64,000 nucleotides of DNA from Pseudorhodoferax sp. Leaf274 (lineage in GTDB: Bacteria > Pseudomonadota > Gammaproteobacteria > Burkholderiales > Burkholderiaceae_C). The notes under the pieces are model-generated. The model did no database searches and was not told the DNA's origin. It saw only the letters and a list, made by a program, of their open reading frames with translations. The stretch covers positions 1 to 64,000 of the forward strand of contig NZ_LMNA01000007.1 of the NCBI RefSeq assembly GCF_001422445.1. The letters run 5' to 3'. The stretch's first letter is position 1. Every line of letters starts with the position of its first letter. Position numbers and translations under genes: made by a program. Below, piece by piece: positions 19,341 to 27,121 of this stretch.

Positions 19341-19897
19341 GCCGTGCCGTCCTTCAGGACCAGTGGCAGCCCGGCCGCCATCAGCGTCACGCGCGCGCAG
19401 CAGGCGGCCATGCGCTGGTTCAGCAGGCCCAGCGCGTCCACGAAGGCGCGCACCTCGCGGCCCATGGGGACCACGCCCAGGCCGATCTCGTTGCCGACCA
19501 GCAGCAGCGGCCCGCCGGCGCGGCGCACGGCCTCTTCCAGCGCCTGCAGGTCGGCCTCCAGTGCCTGCGCCGTGCAGGACGGGCCGGCCAGCGGCATCAG
19601 CCGGTTGGTGAGCCACAGCGTGAGGCAGTCGACCACGAGCAGCGTGCGCGGCGTGCTCAACGCCACGATGGTCTCGGCCAGCCGCAGCGGCTCCTCCACC
19701 GTCGCCAGGCCGGGCACGCGCGCGGCGCGGTCGGCGCGGTGGCGCGCGATGCGCGCGCGCATCTCGTCGTCGTGGCCGGGCGCGGTGGCGATCAGCACGG
19801 CGCTGCGGGCGGCATCGCCGGCCAGCCAGTCGCGCGCCAGCAGTTCGGCGCGGCGCGACTTGCCGCTCTTCTGGCCGCCCAGGATCAGTTCGGCCAT
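19337..19897 (-). CDS. cobU: Adenosylcobinamide kinase / guanylyltransferase
   Basis: 186 residues, the usual length. The P-loop GGQKSGKS is at residues 7-14, and the segments RIARHRADR, TLLVVDCLTLWLTNRL and LLLVGNEIGLGVVPMG are characteristic of CobU/CobP. It phosphorylates adenosylcobinamide and then adds GMP, activating it for the nucleotide-loop step. The start lies 13 nt inside the 3' end of cobB. Confidence 0.92.
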   Translation of the reverse strand: MAELILGGQKSGKSRRAELLARDWLAGDAARSAVLIATAPGHDDEMRARIARHRADRAARVPGLATVEEPLRLAETIVALSTPRTLLVVDCLTLWLTNRLMPLAGPSCTAQALEADLQALEEAVRRAGGPLLLVGNEIGLGVVPMGREVRAFVDALGLLNQRMAACCARVTLMAAGLPLVLKDGTA

Positions 19898-21222
19898 GTG
19901 AACAGGCTCGCCGCGGCCAGCGGGCTGGACGCGAACCAGGCGTGGAAGTAGCTCGCGCGGATGCTGCCCCGCTGCAGCAGCGCCTCGCCCGCGTCCGGCA
20001 TGGGCGTCTGCCCGGGCCGTGCCGTGCGCGCCACGGGCCGCAGCGGCGTCTCGCAGGTGGAGTAGTGGAAGGTGTGGCCGCGCAGTGTGCCGGCCGGCAG
20101 CGCCAGCTGCTGCGGCCCCAGGGCCGCGAGCCGCGGCTGCATCTGCACGCGGCCGGGCAGCAGGCCCCACAGCGCGTGCGCCCGGCCTTGGGCGTCCAGC
20201 AGGGTGTCGAACAGCGCCATCATGCCGCCGCATTCTGCCCAGACCGGCTTGCCGGCCTGCACATGCGCGTGCAGGCTGGCCCGCAGGCCGGCGTTGGCCG
20301 ACAGGCGGGCCGCATGCAGTTCGGGATAGCCGCCGGGCAGCCAGAGCGCGTCGCAGGCCGGCAGCGCGGCATCGGCCAGCGGCGAGAAGAAGCACAGTTC
20401 GGCACCGAGCGCGCGCAGGCAGTCCAGGTTGGCGGCGTAGACGAAGCAGAAGGCCGCGTCGCGCGCGATGGCGACGGTGCGGCCGGCGAGCGGGCGCCCC
20501 ACTGGCGCGGCCACGGCCGGTGCGGCGAAGTCGACGGCCCAGTGCTGCAGTGCCGCCGCGTCCATGCGGCCCAGCGGCGTCGCGGCCAGGGCATCGGCCG
20601 CCGCATCGAGCCGGGCCGGCGCGTCGTCGAGTTCGGTGGCCACCGTCAGGCCCAGGTGCCGCTCGGGCAGGCGCAGGGCCGCATCGCGCGGCAGCGCGCC
20701 CCGCCAGTCCGCGGGCGCGCGCAGGCCGGCCTGCAGCATCTCGGCATGGCGCGCGCTGCCCACGCGGTTGGCCAGCACGCCGGCCCAGCGCAGGCCGCCC
20801 TGGTAGTGCTGCAGCCCGAAGGCCAGTGCGCCGAAGGTTCCGGCCATGGCGCTGGCGTCGACCACCGCCAGCACGGGCAGGTCGAAGCGGCGTGCGAGGT
20901 CGGCCGCACTGGGCTCGCCGTCGAACAGGCCCATCACGCCTTCGACGACGATGAGGTCGGCCCCGGCCGCCGCCGCGTGCAGCCGCGCGCGGCAATCGTC
21001 CTCGCCCGTCATCCAGAGATCGAGCTGGTGCACGGGCGCGCCGCTGGCCTGGGCCAGCCAGAACGGGTCGAGGAAGTCCGGCCCGCACTTGAACGCGCGC
21101 ACGCGCCGGCCCTGGCGCGCGTGCAGCCGCGCCAGGGCGCAGGCCACCGTGGTCTTGCCCTGGCCCGAGGCCGGGGCGGCGACCAGGATGGCCGGGCAGC
21201 GCTGCGTCAGTTCGGCGCCCAC
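19885..21222 (-). CDS. cobB: Cobyrinic acid a,c-diamide synthase (CobB/CbiA)
   Basis: About 445 residues. The N-terminal ATP-dependent domain has the P-loop APASGQGKTT and FKCGPDFLDPFW. The C-terminal class I glutaminase-like domain has the nucleophile Cys in WAECGGMMALFD and the LPGGYPELHAARL oxyanion region. It amidates the a and c side chains of the corrin using glutamine. The start is uncertain: a GTG at 21222, inside the end of btuB, gives a short leader; a CTG at 21210 is also possible. No corrin-ring-building genes are present, so it may act on imported or separately made cobyrinate. Confidence 0.85.
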   Translation of the reverse strand: MGAELTQRCPAILVAAPASGQGKTTVACALARLHARQGRRVRAFKCGPDFLDPFWLAQASGAPVHQLDLWMTGEDDCRARLHAAAAGADLIVVEGVMGLFDGEPSAADLARRFDLPVLAVVDASAMAGTFGALAFGLQHYQGGLRWAGVLANRVGSARHAEMLQAGLRAPADWRGALPRDAALRLPERHLGLTVATELDDAPARLDAAADALAATPLGRMDAAALQHWAVDFAAPAVAAPVGRPLAGRTVAIARDAAFCFVYAANLDCLRALGAELCFFSPLADAALPACDALWLPGGYPELHAARLSANAGLRASLHAHVQAGKPVWAECGGMMALFDTLLDAQGRAHALWGLLPGRVQMQPRLAALGPQQLALPAGTLRGHTFHYSTCETPLRPVARTARPGQTPMPDAGEALLQRGSIRASYFHAWFASSPLAAASLFTWPN

Positions 21223-23075
21223 TTGAGGCCGACCCACAGCGCGCGGCCGGCGTTGGCGTACAGCCGCGCGGTCTCGTACTGCTTGTCGGTGAGGTTGTCG
21301 ACGCGCGCGGTCAGCGTGAAATCGCGCGCGATCTGGGTGCTGGTGTACAGGTTCACCAGCGTGTAGCCGCCCAGCACGTTGGTGTTGGCCGCGTTGTCGT
21401 AGCGCTGGCCCGTGGCCTGCAACTCGGCGCCCAGTGTCCATCCCGCGACCTGCGTGTCGGCGCCGAAGCTCGCGTAGCGCTTGGCCCGGCGCGCGAGCTG
21501 GCGGTCGGTGATGCGGTCCTTGGGGTCCTGGAAGTCGACCGAGCCGCGCAGCTGCACATTGCCCACGGCATGGCTGGCCGACAGCGTGACGCCCTCGTAC
21601 TGCGCGCGGCCGACGTTCTCGTAGCAGCCGAAGGTCGACGCGCAAGCTCCCGCGCCGCCGAAGACGATCATGTTGCGCACGCGGTTGCGGTAGACCACCA
21701 CGCCGGCACTCGTGGCGCCCTGCGTCCAGCGCAGGCCGGCTTCCAGATTGCGGCCTTCCTCGGGCTCCAGGCTGCCGACGCCGTACTCGCTGAAGCGCTG
21801 GTACAGCGTGGGCGCGCGGAACGAGGTGCCCGCCGAGACGGTGGCGCGCCAGGCCGGCGTGATGGCGTAGCCGTAGGCCGCGCTGCCGTTGGTGTGGCCG
21901 CCGAACTCGCTGTCGTCGTCGCGGCGCAGGTTCAGCTGCAGCGCGTGCGGGCCGCTGTTCAGGCCGTAGCCCAGTGCCAACGCGTTCTGGCTGCGGTCGC
22001 GGTCGATGCCGCCGTTGACCAGCGCGTCCTCGCGCCGCTCCAGCGTCGCGCTCAGCAGGTGGGCGCCGATGCGGTATTCGTTCTGCCAGAGGTAGCCGCG
22101 CAGGTCGGTCTCCGCGCGGTAGTAGGACGGCGTGGTGGCGTAGCGCGAATGCGAGTCCGTGACCTGGACGCGCGTGCTGTACGCCTCGGTCCACTGGCCG
22201 GCCCAGGTCAGGCCGGCGGTGCGCAGGCGGTTGTGGTTGCGGTCGTCCACGCGCGGGGCCGAGGCGCTTGTCATGAAGTTGTCGTACTGCGATTCCAGCT
22301 GGCTGGCCAGCAGCGTGGCATCGAGCCGGTGCGCCTTGTTGATCTGCAGGCCCACGCGCGCGTTGCCGGACAGGCGCGCGTAGCCGTCGTCGTCCGGATT
22401 GCGTACACCGTCGGTTGCGCGGCGCAGGTTCTGCGGCTGCACATTGAAGCCATCGCTGCGCTCCTTGCTCACGCCCAACGAATAGTCGATCGCGCTGTCG
22501 GTGCCGGTGCGCCCGCTGATGCCCGCCTCGAGCTGCCAGGTGCGGTGGCTGCCGGCGCCCACGCCCACATAGGGCGCGGGCTTGCCGGCCTCGCCCTTCC
22601 TCGTGAACAGCTGGATCACGCCGCCGACCGCGTCGGAGCCGTAGACGGCAGCGGCCGGGCCGCGCAGCACCTCGATGCGGTCGATCTGCGACAGCGGTAT
22701 CTGTTCCCACTGCACGCCGCCCGTGGACTGCGAGTCCAGCCGCACGCCGTCCAGGTAGACGGCGGTGTAGCGCGATTCGGCGCCGCGCACGAACACGCTG
22801 GTGTTGGTGCCCTGGCCGCCGTTGCGCGCGATCTGCACGCCGGGCAGTCGCGCCAGCACGTCGGCCACGCCGGTCGCGCCGCTGCGCTCGATGGCCGTGC
22901 GGTCGAGGATGGACACATCGCCCACGAGGTCGGCAAGCGGCTGGGCGCTGCGCGTGGCAGTGACCACGGTGTCCTGCAGCGCAGGCGCGCCTTGTGCCGA
23001 GGCGGCAAGCGGCCAGCAGACGGACAGGGCCAGGGGGAGCGCGGCAAGGCGCACGTGGGACGTAGGGATCTTCAT
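21207..23075 (-). CDS. btuB: TonB-dependent cobalamin outer-membrane receptor
   Basis: 622 residues with a signal peptide (LPLALSVCWPLAASAQ). A TonB-box-like DTVVTATR follows, then the plug domain (GDVSILDRTAIERSGATGVA, RIEVLRGPAAAVYGSDAVGG) and a C-terminal beta-barrel ending in the hydrophobic strand RALWVGLKWAPN. The size and the NLTDKQYETARLYANAGR signature fit BtuB. It imports vitamin B12 across the outer membrane. It is the first gene after a cobalamin riboswitch and overlaps cobB. Confidence 0.93.
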   Translation of the reverse strand: MKIPTSHVRLAALPLALSVCWPLAASAQGAPALQDTVVTATRSAQPLADLVGDVSILDRTAIERSGATGVADVLARLPGVQIARNGGQGTNTSVFVRGAESRYTAVYLDGVRLDSQSTGGVQWEQIPLSQIDRIEVLRGPAAAVYGSDAVGGVIQLFTRKGEAGKPAPYVGVGAGSHRTWQLEAGISGRTGTDSAIDYSLGVSKERSDGFNVQPQNLRRATDGVRNPDDDGYARLSGNARVGLQINKAHRLDATLLASQLESQYDNFMTSASAPRVDDRNHNRLRTAGLTWAGQWTEAYSTRVQVTDSHSRYATTPSYYRAETDLRGYLWQNEYRIGAHLLSATLERREDALVNGGIDRDRSQNALALGYGLNSGPHALQLNLRRDDDSEFGGHTNGSAAYGYAITPAWRATVSAGTSFRAPTLYQRFSEYGVGSLEPEEGRNLEAGLRWTQGATSAGVVVYRNRVRNMIVFGGAGACASTFGCYENVGRAQYEGVTLSASHAVGNVQLRGSVDFQDPKDRITDRQLARRAKRYASFGADTQVAGWTLGAELQATGQRYDNAANTNVLGGYTLVNLYTSTQIARDFTLTARVDNLTDKQYETARLYANAGRALWVGLKWAPN

Positions 23076-23154
23076 GGAACGGAGCCGATCAAAAACTACC
23101 CGCGCCAGCTTCCCCGCCGGCGATGGGCACACAGGCTGCGCAACGCGCAGCCAC

Positions 23155-23335
23155 CTCGTTGGCCGGTATCCGGGCTGGCGGCGCACACTCCAATGCCTTC
23201 CCGCGAGCGCAGGGCTCGCAGTGGCGTCGTGATGGAGGAAAGCCCTGTTGGGGGCTTCGGCCGCTTACCGTTGCGGGGGCAGCGCAGGTTAGGTGCGCCC
23301 GTTGCGGCGCTGCACCCTCCTGCTTCCCGTTGAAC
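23155..23335 (-). ncRNA. Cobalamin (adenosylcobalamin) riboswitch upstream of btuB
   Basis: Read on the minus strand, the region has the conserved elements in order: GGGAA and GGTGC near the 5' end, GCTGCCCCCGCAACGGTAAG (about 23263-23282), the B12-box-type GCCACTG (23219-23225), GGGAAGG (about 23196-23202), and GCCCGGATACCGGCCA (23160-23175). A perfect 8-bp hairpin (GGCTGCGC / GCGCAGCC, 23134-23152) lies between the aptamer and the btuB start. It has no T-run, so it is more likely part of a translational or Rho-type switch than an intrinsic terminator. Bound cobalamin should lower expression of the whole btuB-cbiB operon. Confidence 0.93.
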
Positions 23336-23438
23336 TGCGGCATGTGAACCACGCCGCGAGCACCAACGGCGCGGATTCTAAGTGCACGCAACGCGTGGCG
23401 ATGGCCGGGGCCGGCAGGCTCCTACAATGCGCCCCGCC

Positions 23439-23687
23439 ATGGACCAAGCCACGCAAATCCAGCAGATCGCCGAACGCACGGAGCGGCTGCTGGTCCGCCA
23501 CCGTGAACTGCAGCGCACCAACGCGCTGCTGACCGAGCAGGTGGCCCTGCTCACCCACGAGCGCGATTCGCTCAAGTCGCGCCTGGGCGCGGCCCGCGCG
23601 CGCATCGATGCCCTGCTCGAACGCCTGCCCGAGTCCACCAGCGTGGCGCCGGCACCGGCCTACCGCAAGGACATCGAAGCGCCATGA
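23439..23687 (+). CDS. TIGR02449-like small coiled-coil protein upstream of zapA
   Basis: 82 residues, mostly one coiled coil: heptad-like QIQQIAERTERLLVRHRELQ and then TNALLTEQVALLTHERDSLK, ending with a short Pro/Ala tail. Small proteins like this regularly precede zapA in beta- and gammaproteobacteria and are thought to relate to cell division, resembling ZapB in build; the function is unproven. The ATG at 23439 is chosen because earlier in-frame codons lie in a probable promoter (TACAAT at 23423-23428). Its stop overlaps the zapA start by 4 nt. Confidence 0.75.
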   Translation: MDQATQIQQIAERTERLLVRHRELQRTNALLTEQVALLTHERDSLKSRLGAARARIDALLERLPESTSVAPAPAYRKDIEAP

Positions 23688-23989
23688 AACAACTCGAAGT
23701 CAAGATCCTGGGCCAGAGCTACCTGCTCGGCTGCCCCGATGGCGGCGAGCAGCGCATGCTCGATGCCGTGCACCGCGTGGACAGCGCCATGTGCGCGATC
23801 CGCGATGCCGGCAAGATCCGCGCGCGCGACCGCATCGCCGTGCTGGCCGCGCTGAATCTGGCGTTCGACCAGACCGAGCCGCCGGTGGCCAGTGCCGCGC
23901 CGGCCGCGTCGTTGCCCGCCGATGCGCAGCTGTCGGCCATCCTCGCCCAGCTCGACGCGGCGCTGGGCGACGACGGCAGGCTTTTGTAA
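23684..23989 (+). CDS. zapA: Cell division protein ZapA
   Basis: 101 residues. The N-terminal globular part has the ZapA pattern QLEVKILGQSYLLGCPDGGE and a RMLDAVHRVDSAMCAIRDAG helix; the RDRIAVLAALNLAFD segment is the conserved core. A shorter C-terminal helix follows. ZapA binds and bundles FtsZ filaments at the division ring. It is coupled by an ATGA overlap to the preceding coiled-coil gene and followed by the probable 6S RNA, the arrangement known in many proteobacteria. Confidence 0.9.
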   Translation: MKQLEVKILGQSYLLGCPDGGEQRMLDAVHRVDSAMCAIRDAGKIRARDRIAVLAALNLAFDQTEPPVASAAPAASLPADAQLSAILAQLDAALGDDGRLL

Positions 23990-24057
23990 AGCCTCAACAC
24001 CGCAGACCGTACGCTCTTTGCGCAGCCGAGTGCGCGCATTCGTCCTAGAATGAAAGC

Positions 24058-24236
24058 GTCTGCGGTGCACGCCGGGCTTTTATGTCCTTGAACCAATGCT
24101 CATCTGAGCACGGGCTTGGAACATTTCCTGAGGAGCGTGAACGTCTCGCGTCAGATGATCCCAACTTCAGGCTGACCTCGCCCACCTGAACCCCCGGTTC
24201 AGGCTGCGGCCCGGTGGCACTTGCAGACACCTTTTT
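24058..24236 (+). ncRNA. ssrS: 6S RNA (ssrS), probable
   Basis: About 180 nt directly downstream of zapA, the conserved position of 6S RNA. The ends pair: GTCTGCGGTGCACGCCGGGC at 24058-24077 is nearly complementary to GCCCGGTGGCACTTGCAGAC at 24209-24228, giving the long closing stem, with weakly paired sequence between them for the promoter-mimicking bubble. A TAGAAT -10 element lies at 24046-24051, 7 bp before the proposed 5' end, and a T-run follows the 3' arm (24232-24236). 6S RNA binds the housekeeping RNA polymerase and damps transcription in stationary phase. No covariance search was possible. Confidence 0.75.
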
Positions 24237-24260
24237 CCCCTCCCCTCCCGCGTCCCTTCC

Positions 24261-25070
24261 ATGTCGCTTGTGCTGGTGATCGAGCTCGTGCTGCTGGGCG
24301 TGGGCAGTGGCTTCCTCGCCGGCCTGCTCGGCATCGGCGGCGGCATGTTGATGGTGCCGTTCCTGACCTTCCTGCTGTCCAAGCAGGGCGTGCAGGCCGA
24401 CCTGGCCGTGAAGATGGCGATCGCCACGTCGATGGCCACCATCATGTTCACCGCGGTCGCCAGCGTGCGTGCCCACCACAAGCGCGGCGCCGTGCGCTGG
24501 GACATCGTCAAGACGCTGGCGCCCGGCATCGTGCTGGGCAGTTTGGTGGCCAGCCTGGGCGTGTTCGCGCTGCTCAAGGGCTCCTGGCTGGCGATCTTCT
24601 TCGGCCTCTTCGTGGGCTTCTCGGCCACGCAGATGTTCCTGGACAAGAAGCCCAAGCCCACGCGCCAGTTGCCGGGCACGCCCGGCCGTCTGGCGGCCGG
24701 TGGCGCCATCGGCTTCCTGTCGGGCCTGGTGGGCGCAGGTGGCGGCTTCATCAGCGTGCCCTTCATGACCTGGTGCAACGTGGCCATCCACAACGCGGTG
24801 GCCACCAGCGCGGCGCTGGGCTTTCCGATCGCCGTGGCCAACGTGGCGGGCTACGTGGTGGCCGGCCAGGGTGTGGCCGACCTGCCGCCCGGCGCGCTGG
24901 GCTACGTCTGGCTGCCGGCGCTGGCGGTGGTCGCGCTGGCCAGCTTCTTCACGGCGCCGTTCGGCGCCCGCGCGGCGCATGCGCTGCCCGTGGCCATGCT
25001 CAAGCGCATGTTCGCCAGCGTGCTGTACGGGCTTGCCGCCTACATGCTCTACAAAGGTCTGACCGCTTGA
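24261..25070 (+). CDS. TauE/SafE family sulfite-exporter-like permease
   Basis: 269 residues with about eight transmembrane segments. The two repeat halves each open with the Gly-rich family motif: GFLAGLLGIGGGMLMVPFL near residue 20 and GFLSGLVGAGGGFISVPFM near residue 155. Family members export sulfite, sulfoacetate or related organosulfur anions; the substrate here is not known. Its stop overlaps the start of the following methyltransferase gene (TTGA), so the two are probably translated together. It follows the 6S RNA by only 24 bp. Confidence 0.88.
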   Translation: MSLVLVIELVLLGVGSGFLAGLLGIGGGMLMVPFLTFLLSKQGVQADLAVKMAIATSMATIMFTAVASVRAHHKRGAVRWDIVKTLAPGIVLGSLVASLGVFALLKGSWLAIFFGLFVGFSATQMFLDKKPKPTRQLPGTPGRLAAGGAIGFLSGLVGAGGGFISVPFMTWCNVAIHNAVATSAALGFPIAVANVAGYVVAGQGVADLPPGALGYVWLPALAVVALASFFTAPFGARAAHALPVAMLKRMFASVLYGLAAYMLYKGLTA

Positions 25071-25909
25071 ACGCCCTGCTCCGCTCCCGTACCGCCCTGG
25101 CCTGCGCGGCCTGGCTCGCCGCGCTGGCCACGCCGGCCCGTGCGCTCGAGGAGGTGCCCTTCGTCACCTCGCCCGACAACGTCACGCTGGAGATGCTGCG
25201 CATCGCGCAGGTCGGCCCGCAGGACCATGTGATCGACCTGGGCTCGGGCGACGGCCGCATCGTGATCGTGGCCGCGCAGCGCTTCGGTGCCAGCGGCCTG
25301 GGCGTGGAGATCGTGCCCGACCTCGTGCGCCAGAGCCAGGAGAACGCACGCATCGCCGGCGTGGCAGAGCGTGTGCAATTCCGCGTGGAGGACATCTTCA
25401 AGACCGACCTGTCGGGCGCCAGCGTCATCACCATGTACCTGCTGCCCGACGTGAACCTGGCGCTGCGCCCGCGCCTGCTGGCGCTCAAGCCCGGCACGCG
25501 CATCGTCTCGCACGACTGGGACATGGGCGACTGGAAGCCCGACCAGGCCACCGTGCTGCCCGTGCCCGACAAGAAGGTCGGCCTGGAGAAGACCAGCAAG
25601 GTGCAGATGTGGACCGTGCCGGCCCAGGTGCACGGCCTGTGGTGCGGCGCCGGCATGCTGCAGGGCATGCAGTTCGCGGTGCAGCAGAAGTACCAGGAGT
25701 TCACGGCCACGATGACGCGCGGGCAGCGCGTGCGCGAATACGACGGCCGCATCCAGGGCGACACGCTGCATTCGCTGCCCGGCGCGCGCACGCAGATGCA
25801 GCTGCGGCTGCAGGGCGACCAGCTGGTGCTGGCGCAGGCCGACGGGGCGCTGGGCCTGCTCAAGGGCGCAGCACTCACGCGCGCCAGCGGCGCGCAGTGC
25901 GAAGGCTGA
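25067..25909 (+). CDS. SAM-dependent methyltransferase-like protein with a signal peptide
   Basis: 280 residues. A TTG start at 25067, overlapping the permease stop, gives a typical signal peptide (basic start, hydrophobic LACAAWLAALA, then PARALEE). The class I methyltransferase core follows: motif I DLGSGDGRIVIVAA (57-70), an acidic residue at the end of the second strand (GLGVEIVP, E81), and VQFRVEDIF then VITMYLLPDVN. The C-terminal third is not recognised. An exported enzyme would lack SAM in the periplasm, so either the leader acts as a membrane anchor or the protein no longer methylates. The coupling to a TauE/SafE permease is notable. Confidence 0.75.
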   Translation: MNALLRSRTALACAAWLAALATPARALEEVPFVTSPDNVTLEMLRIAQVGPQDHVIDLGSGDGRIVIVAAQRFGASGLGVEIVPDLVRQSQENARIAGVAERVQFRVEDIFKTDLSGASVITMYLLPDVNLALRPRLLALKPGTRIVSHDWDMGDWKPDQATVLPVPDKKVGLEKTSKVQMWTVPAQVHGLWCGAGMLQGMQFAVQQKYQEFTATMTRGQRVREYDGRIQGDTLHSLPGARTQMQLRLQGDQLVLAQADGALGLLKGAALTRASGAQCEG

Positions 25910-25998
25910 TCCCACCCTTCTGTTGCACCAGGGCCGCATCCCGGGTGTGACGTAGTTGCGCGAAACGCGGGCCGTTTGCACGGGCCCGTGAACTACTC

Positions 25999-26012
25999 GG
26001 CACTTTGCGCGC
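25999..26012 (+). promoter_or_regulatory. Candidate sigma-54 promoter before the second PEP-CTERM gene
   Basis: CGGCAC is followed after the standard spacing by GC (GG at 25999-26000, ten bases, GC at 26011-26012), about 100 bp before the start codon. The -12 half is weaker than at 2156-2171. It gains support only because both PEP-CTERM genes in this window have a site of this layout. Nothing else is visible in the 203-bp gap. Confidence 0.4.
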
Positions 26013-26112
26013 GGTTGCAAGCGCAGTCGCCAAAACGGTGCCAATTGCTGAACACAATCCTGCCCACTCGCTCAGTTTCACGCCGATTCCGGCACGGGTT
26101 TCAGGATTCAGA

Positions 26113-27084
26113 ATGTTCAAATCGTCCCAGTTCCTGCTCTGCATCGCCGCCCTGTGCGGTGCCTCGGCGTCGTTCGCCGCGCCGGTCAGCCTGGGGCTGG
26201 CCACGCCGTACAGCCTGGTCAGCTTCGGCGGCTTCCAGAGCAGCAACAACAGCATCGGCGGCAGTGTCGCGGTGGCGGGCAACCTCTCGGCCACGGGCTA
26301 TTCGCTGAACGGCAAGAGCCTGGTGGTCGGCGGCAATCTTTCCTACAGCAACGGCTCCATCGCCGGCAATGCCTACGTGGGCGGCACGCGCAGCACCAGC
26401 GGCGTGCAGATCAACGGCCAATGGCAGAGCGGCAGCGCGCCGCTGGCCTTCTCGGCCCTGGGCCAGCAGATGGGCAGCCTGTCCAGCGGGCTGGCGGGCC
26501 TGGCCGCCACGGGCAGCAGCCAGAGCCAATGGGGCGGCCTGTACCTGTCGGGCACGAACAGCGCGGTCGAGGTGTTCCAGCTCACCGCCGGCGACTTCTC
26601 CAGCAATGGCTGGAGCAACCTGGCCAGGCTGGCGTCCGGCAGCACCGTCATCTTCAACATCGGCGGCAGCAGCGTGAGCCTGTCCAACGGCATGCTGGGC
26701 GGCCTGTCCAGCTACAACGTGCTGCTGAACTTCTACGAAGCGCAAACCCTCTCCTTCAACGGCATCAGCCTGGACGCCAGCATCCTCGCCCCCCACGCCA
26801 CCGTGAAGGGCGGCAACGGCACCGTGAGCGGCAACGTGGTGGTGGGCGACTGGCAGTCGCAGCTCACGCTGCTCGGCACGCGCAGCTTCCAGGGCACCGA
26901 GGTGGCCGGCTACGTGCTGCCCGAGCCGATCCAGCCCGCGCGCCCCGACCTGTTCCCGGCCAGCGCGCTGCCTGCCGCGGTGGCCGGCGAAGTGCCCGAG
27001 CCCCACCAGCTGGCGCTGTTCGCGGTCGGCCTGGCGATGCTCGGCCTGGCGGGCCGCCGGCGAAAGGCCGCACACCAGGCCTGA
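26113..27084 (+). CDS. Choice-of-anchor A family protein with PEP-CTERM signal
   Basis: 323 residues. A signal peptide (LLCIAALCGASASFAAP) is followed by a repeat-rich beta-structured region typical of choice-of-anchor A proteins: SLVSFGGFQSSNNSIGGSVA, VVGGNLSYSNGSIAGNAYVG and later ILAPHATVKGGNGTVSGNVV. The C terminus is a PEP-CTERM signal (VPEP at about 293, hydrophobic helix LALFAVGLAMLGLAG, then RRRK). It should be exported and sorted by an exosortase to the cell surface or matrix. The ATG at 26113 is the last start before the signal peptide. Confidence 0.85.
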   Translation: MFKSSQFLLCIAALCGASASFAAPVSLGLATPYSLVSFGGFQSSNNSIGGSVAVAGNLSATGYSLNGKSLVVGGNLSYSNGSIAGNAYVGGTRSTSGVQINGQWQSGSAPLAFSALGQQMGSLSSGLAGLAATGSSQSQWGGLYLSGTNSAVEVFQLTAGDFSSNGWSNLARLASGSTVIFNIGGSSVSLSNGMLGGLSSYNVLLNFYEAQTLSFNGISLDASILAPHATVKGGNGTVSGNVVVGDWQSQLTLLGTRSFQGTEVAGYVLPEPIQPARPDLFPASALPAAVAGEVPEPHQLALFAVGLAMLGLAGRRRKAAHQA

Positions 27085-27121
27085 CGCCGGGCAGGCGGCA
27101 GCCTTGCCCTAACATGGGGCC

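Noticed and set aside
19885-22710. A single 941-residue fused protein spanning cobB and part of btuB
   Set aside because: The upstream part is only the wrong-frame reading of btuB; cobB homology begins near 21200 and btuB has its own intact frame.
23134-23152. Hairpin after the riboswitch as an intrinsic terminator
   Set aside because: The stem is perfect (8 bp) but no T-run follows on the minus strand, so it was kept only as a possible part of the expression platform.
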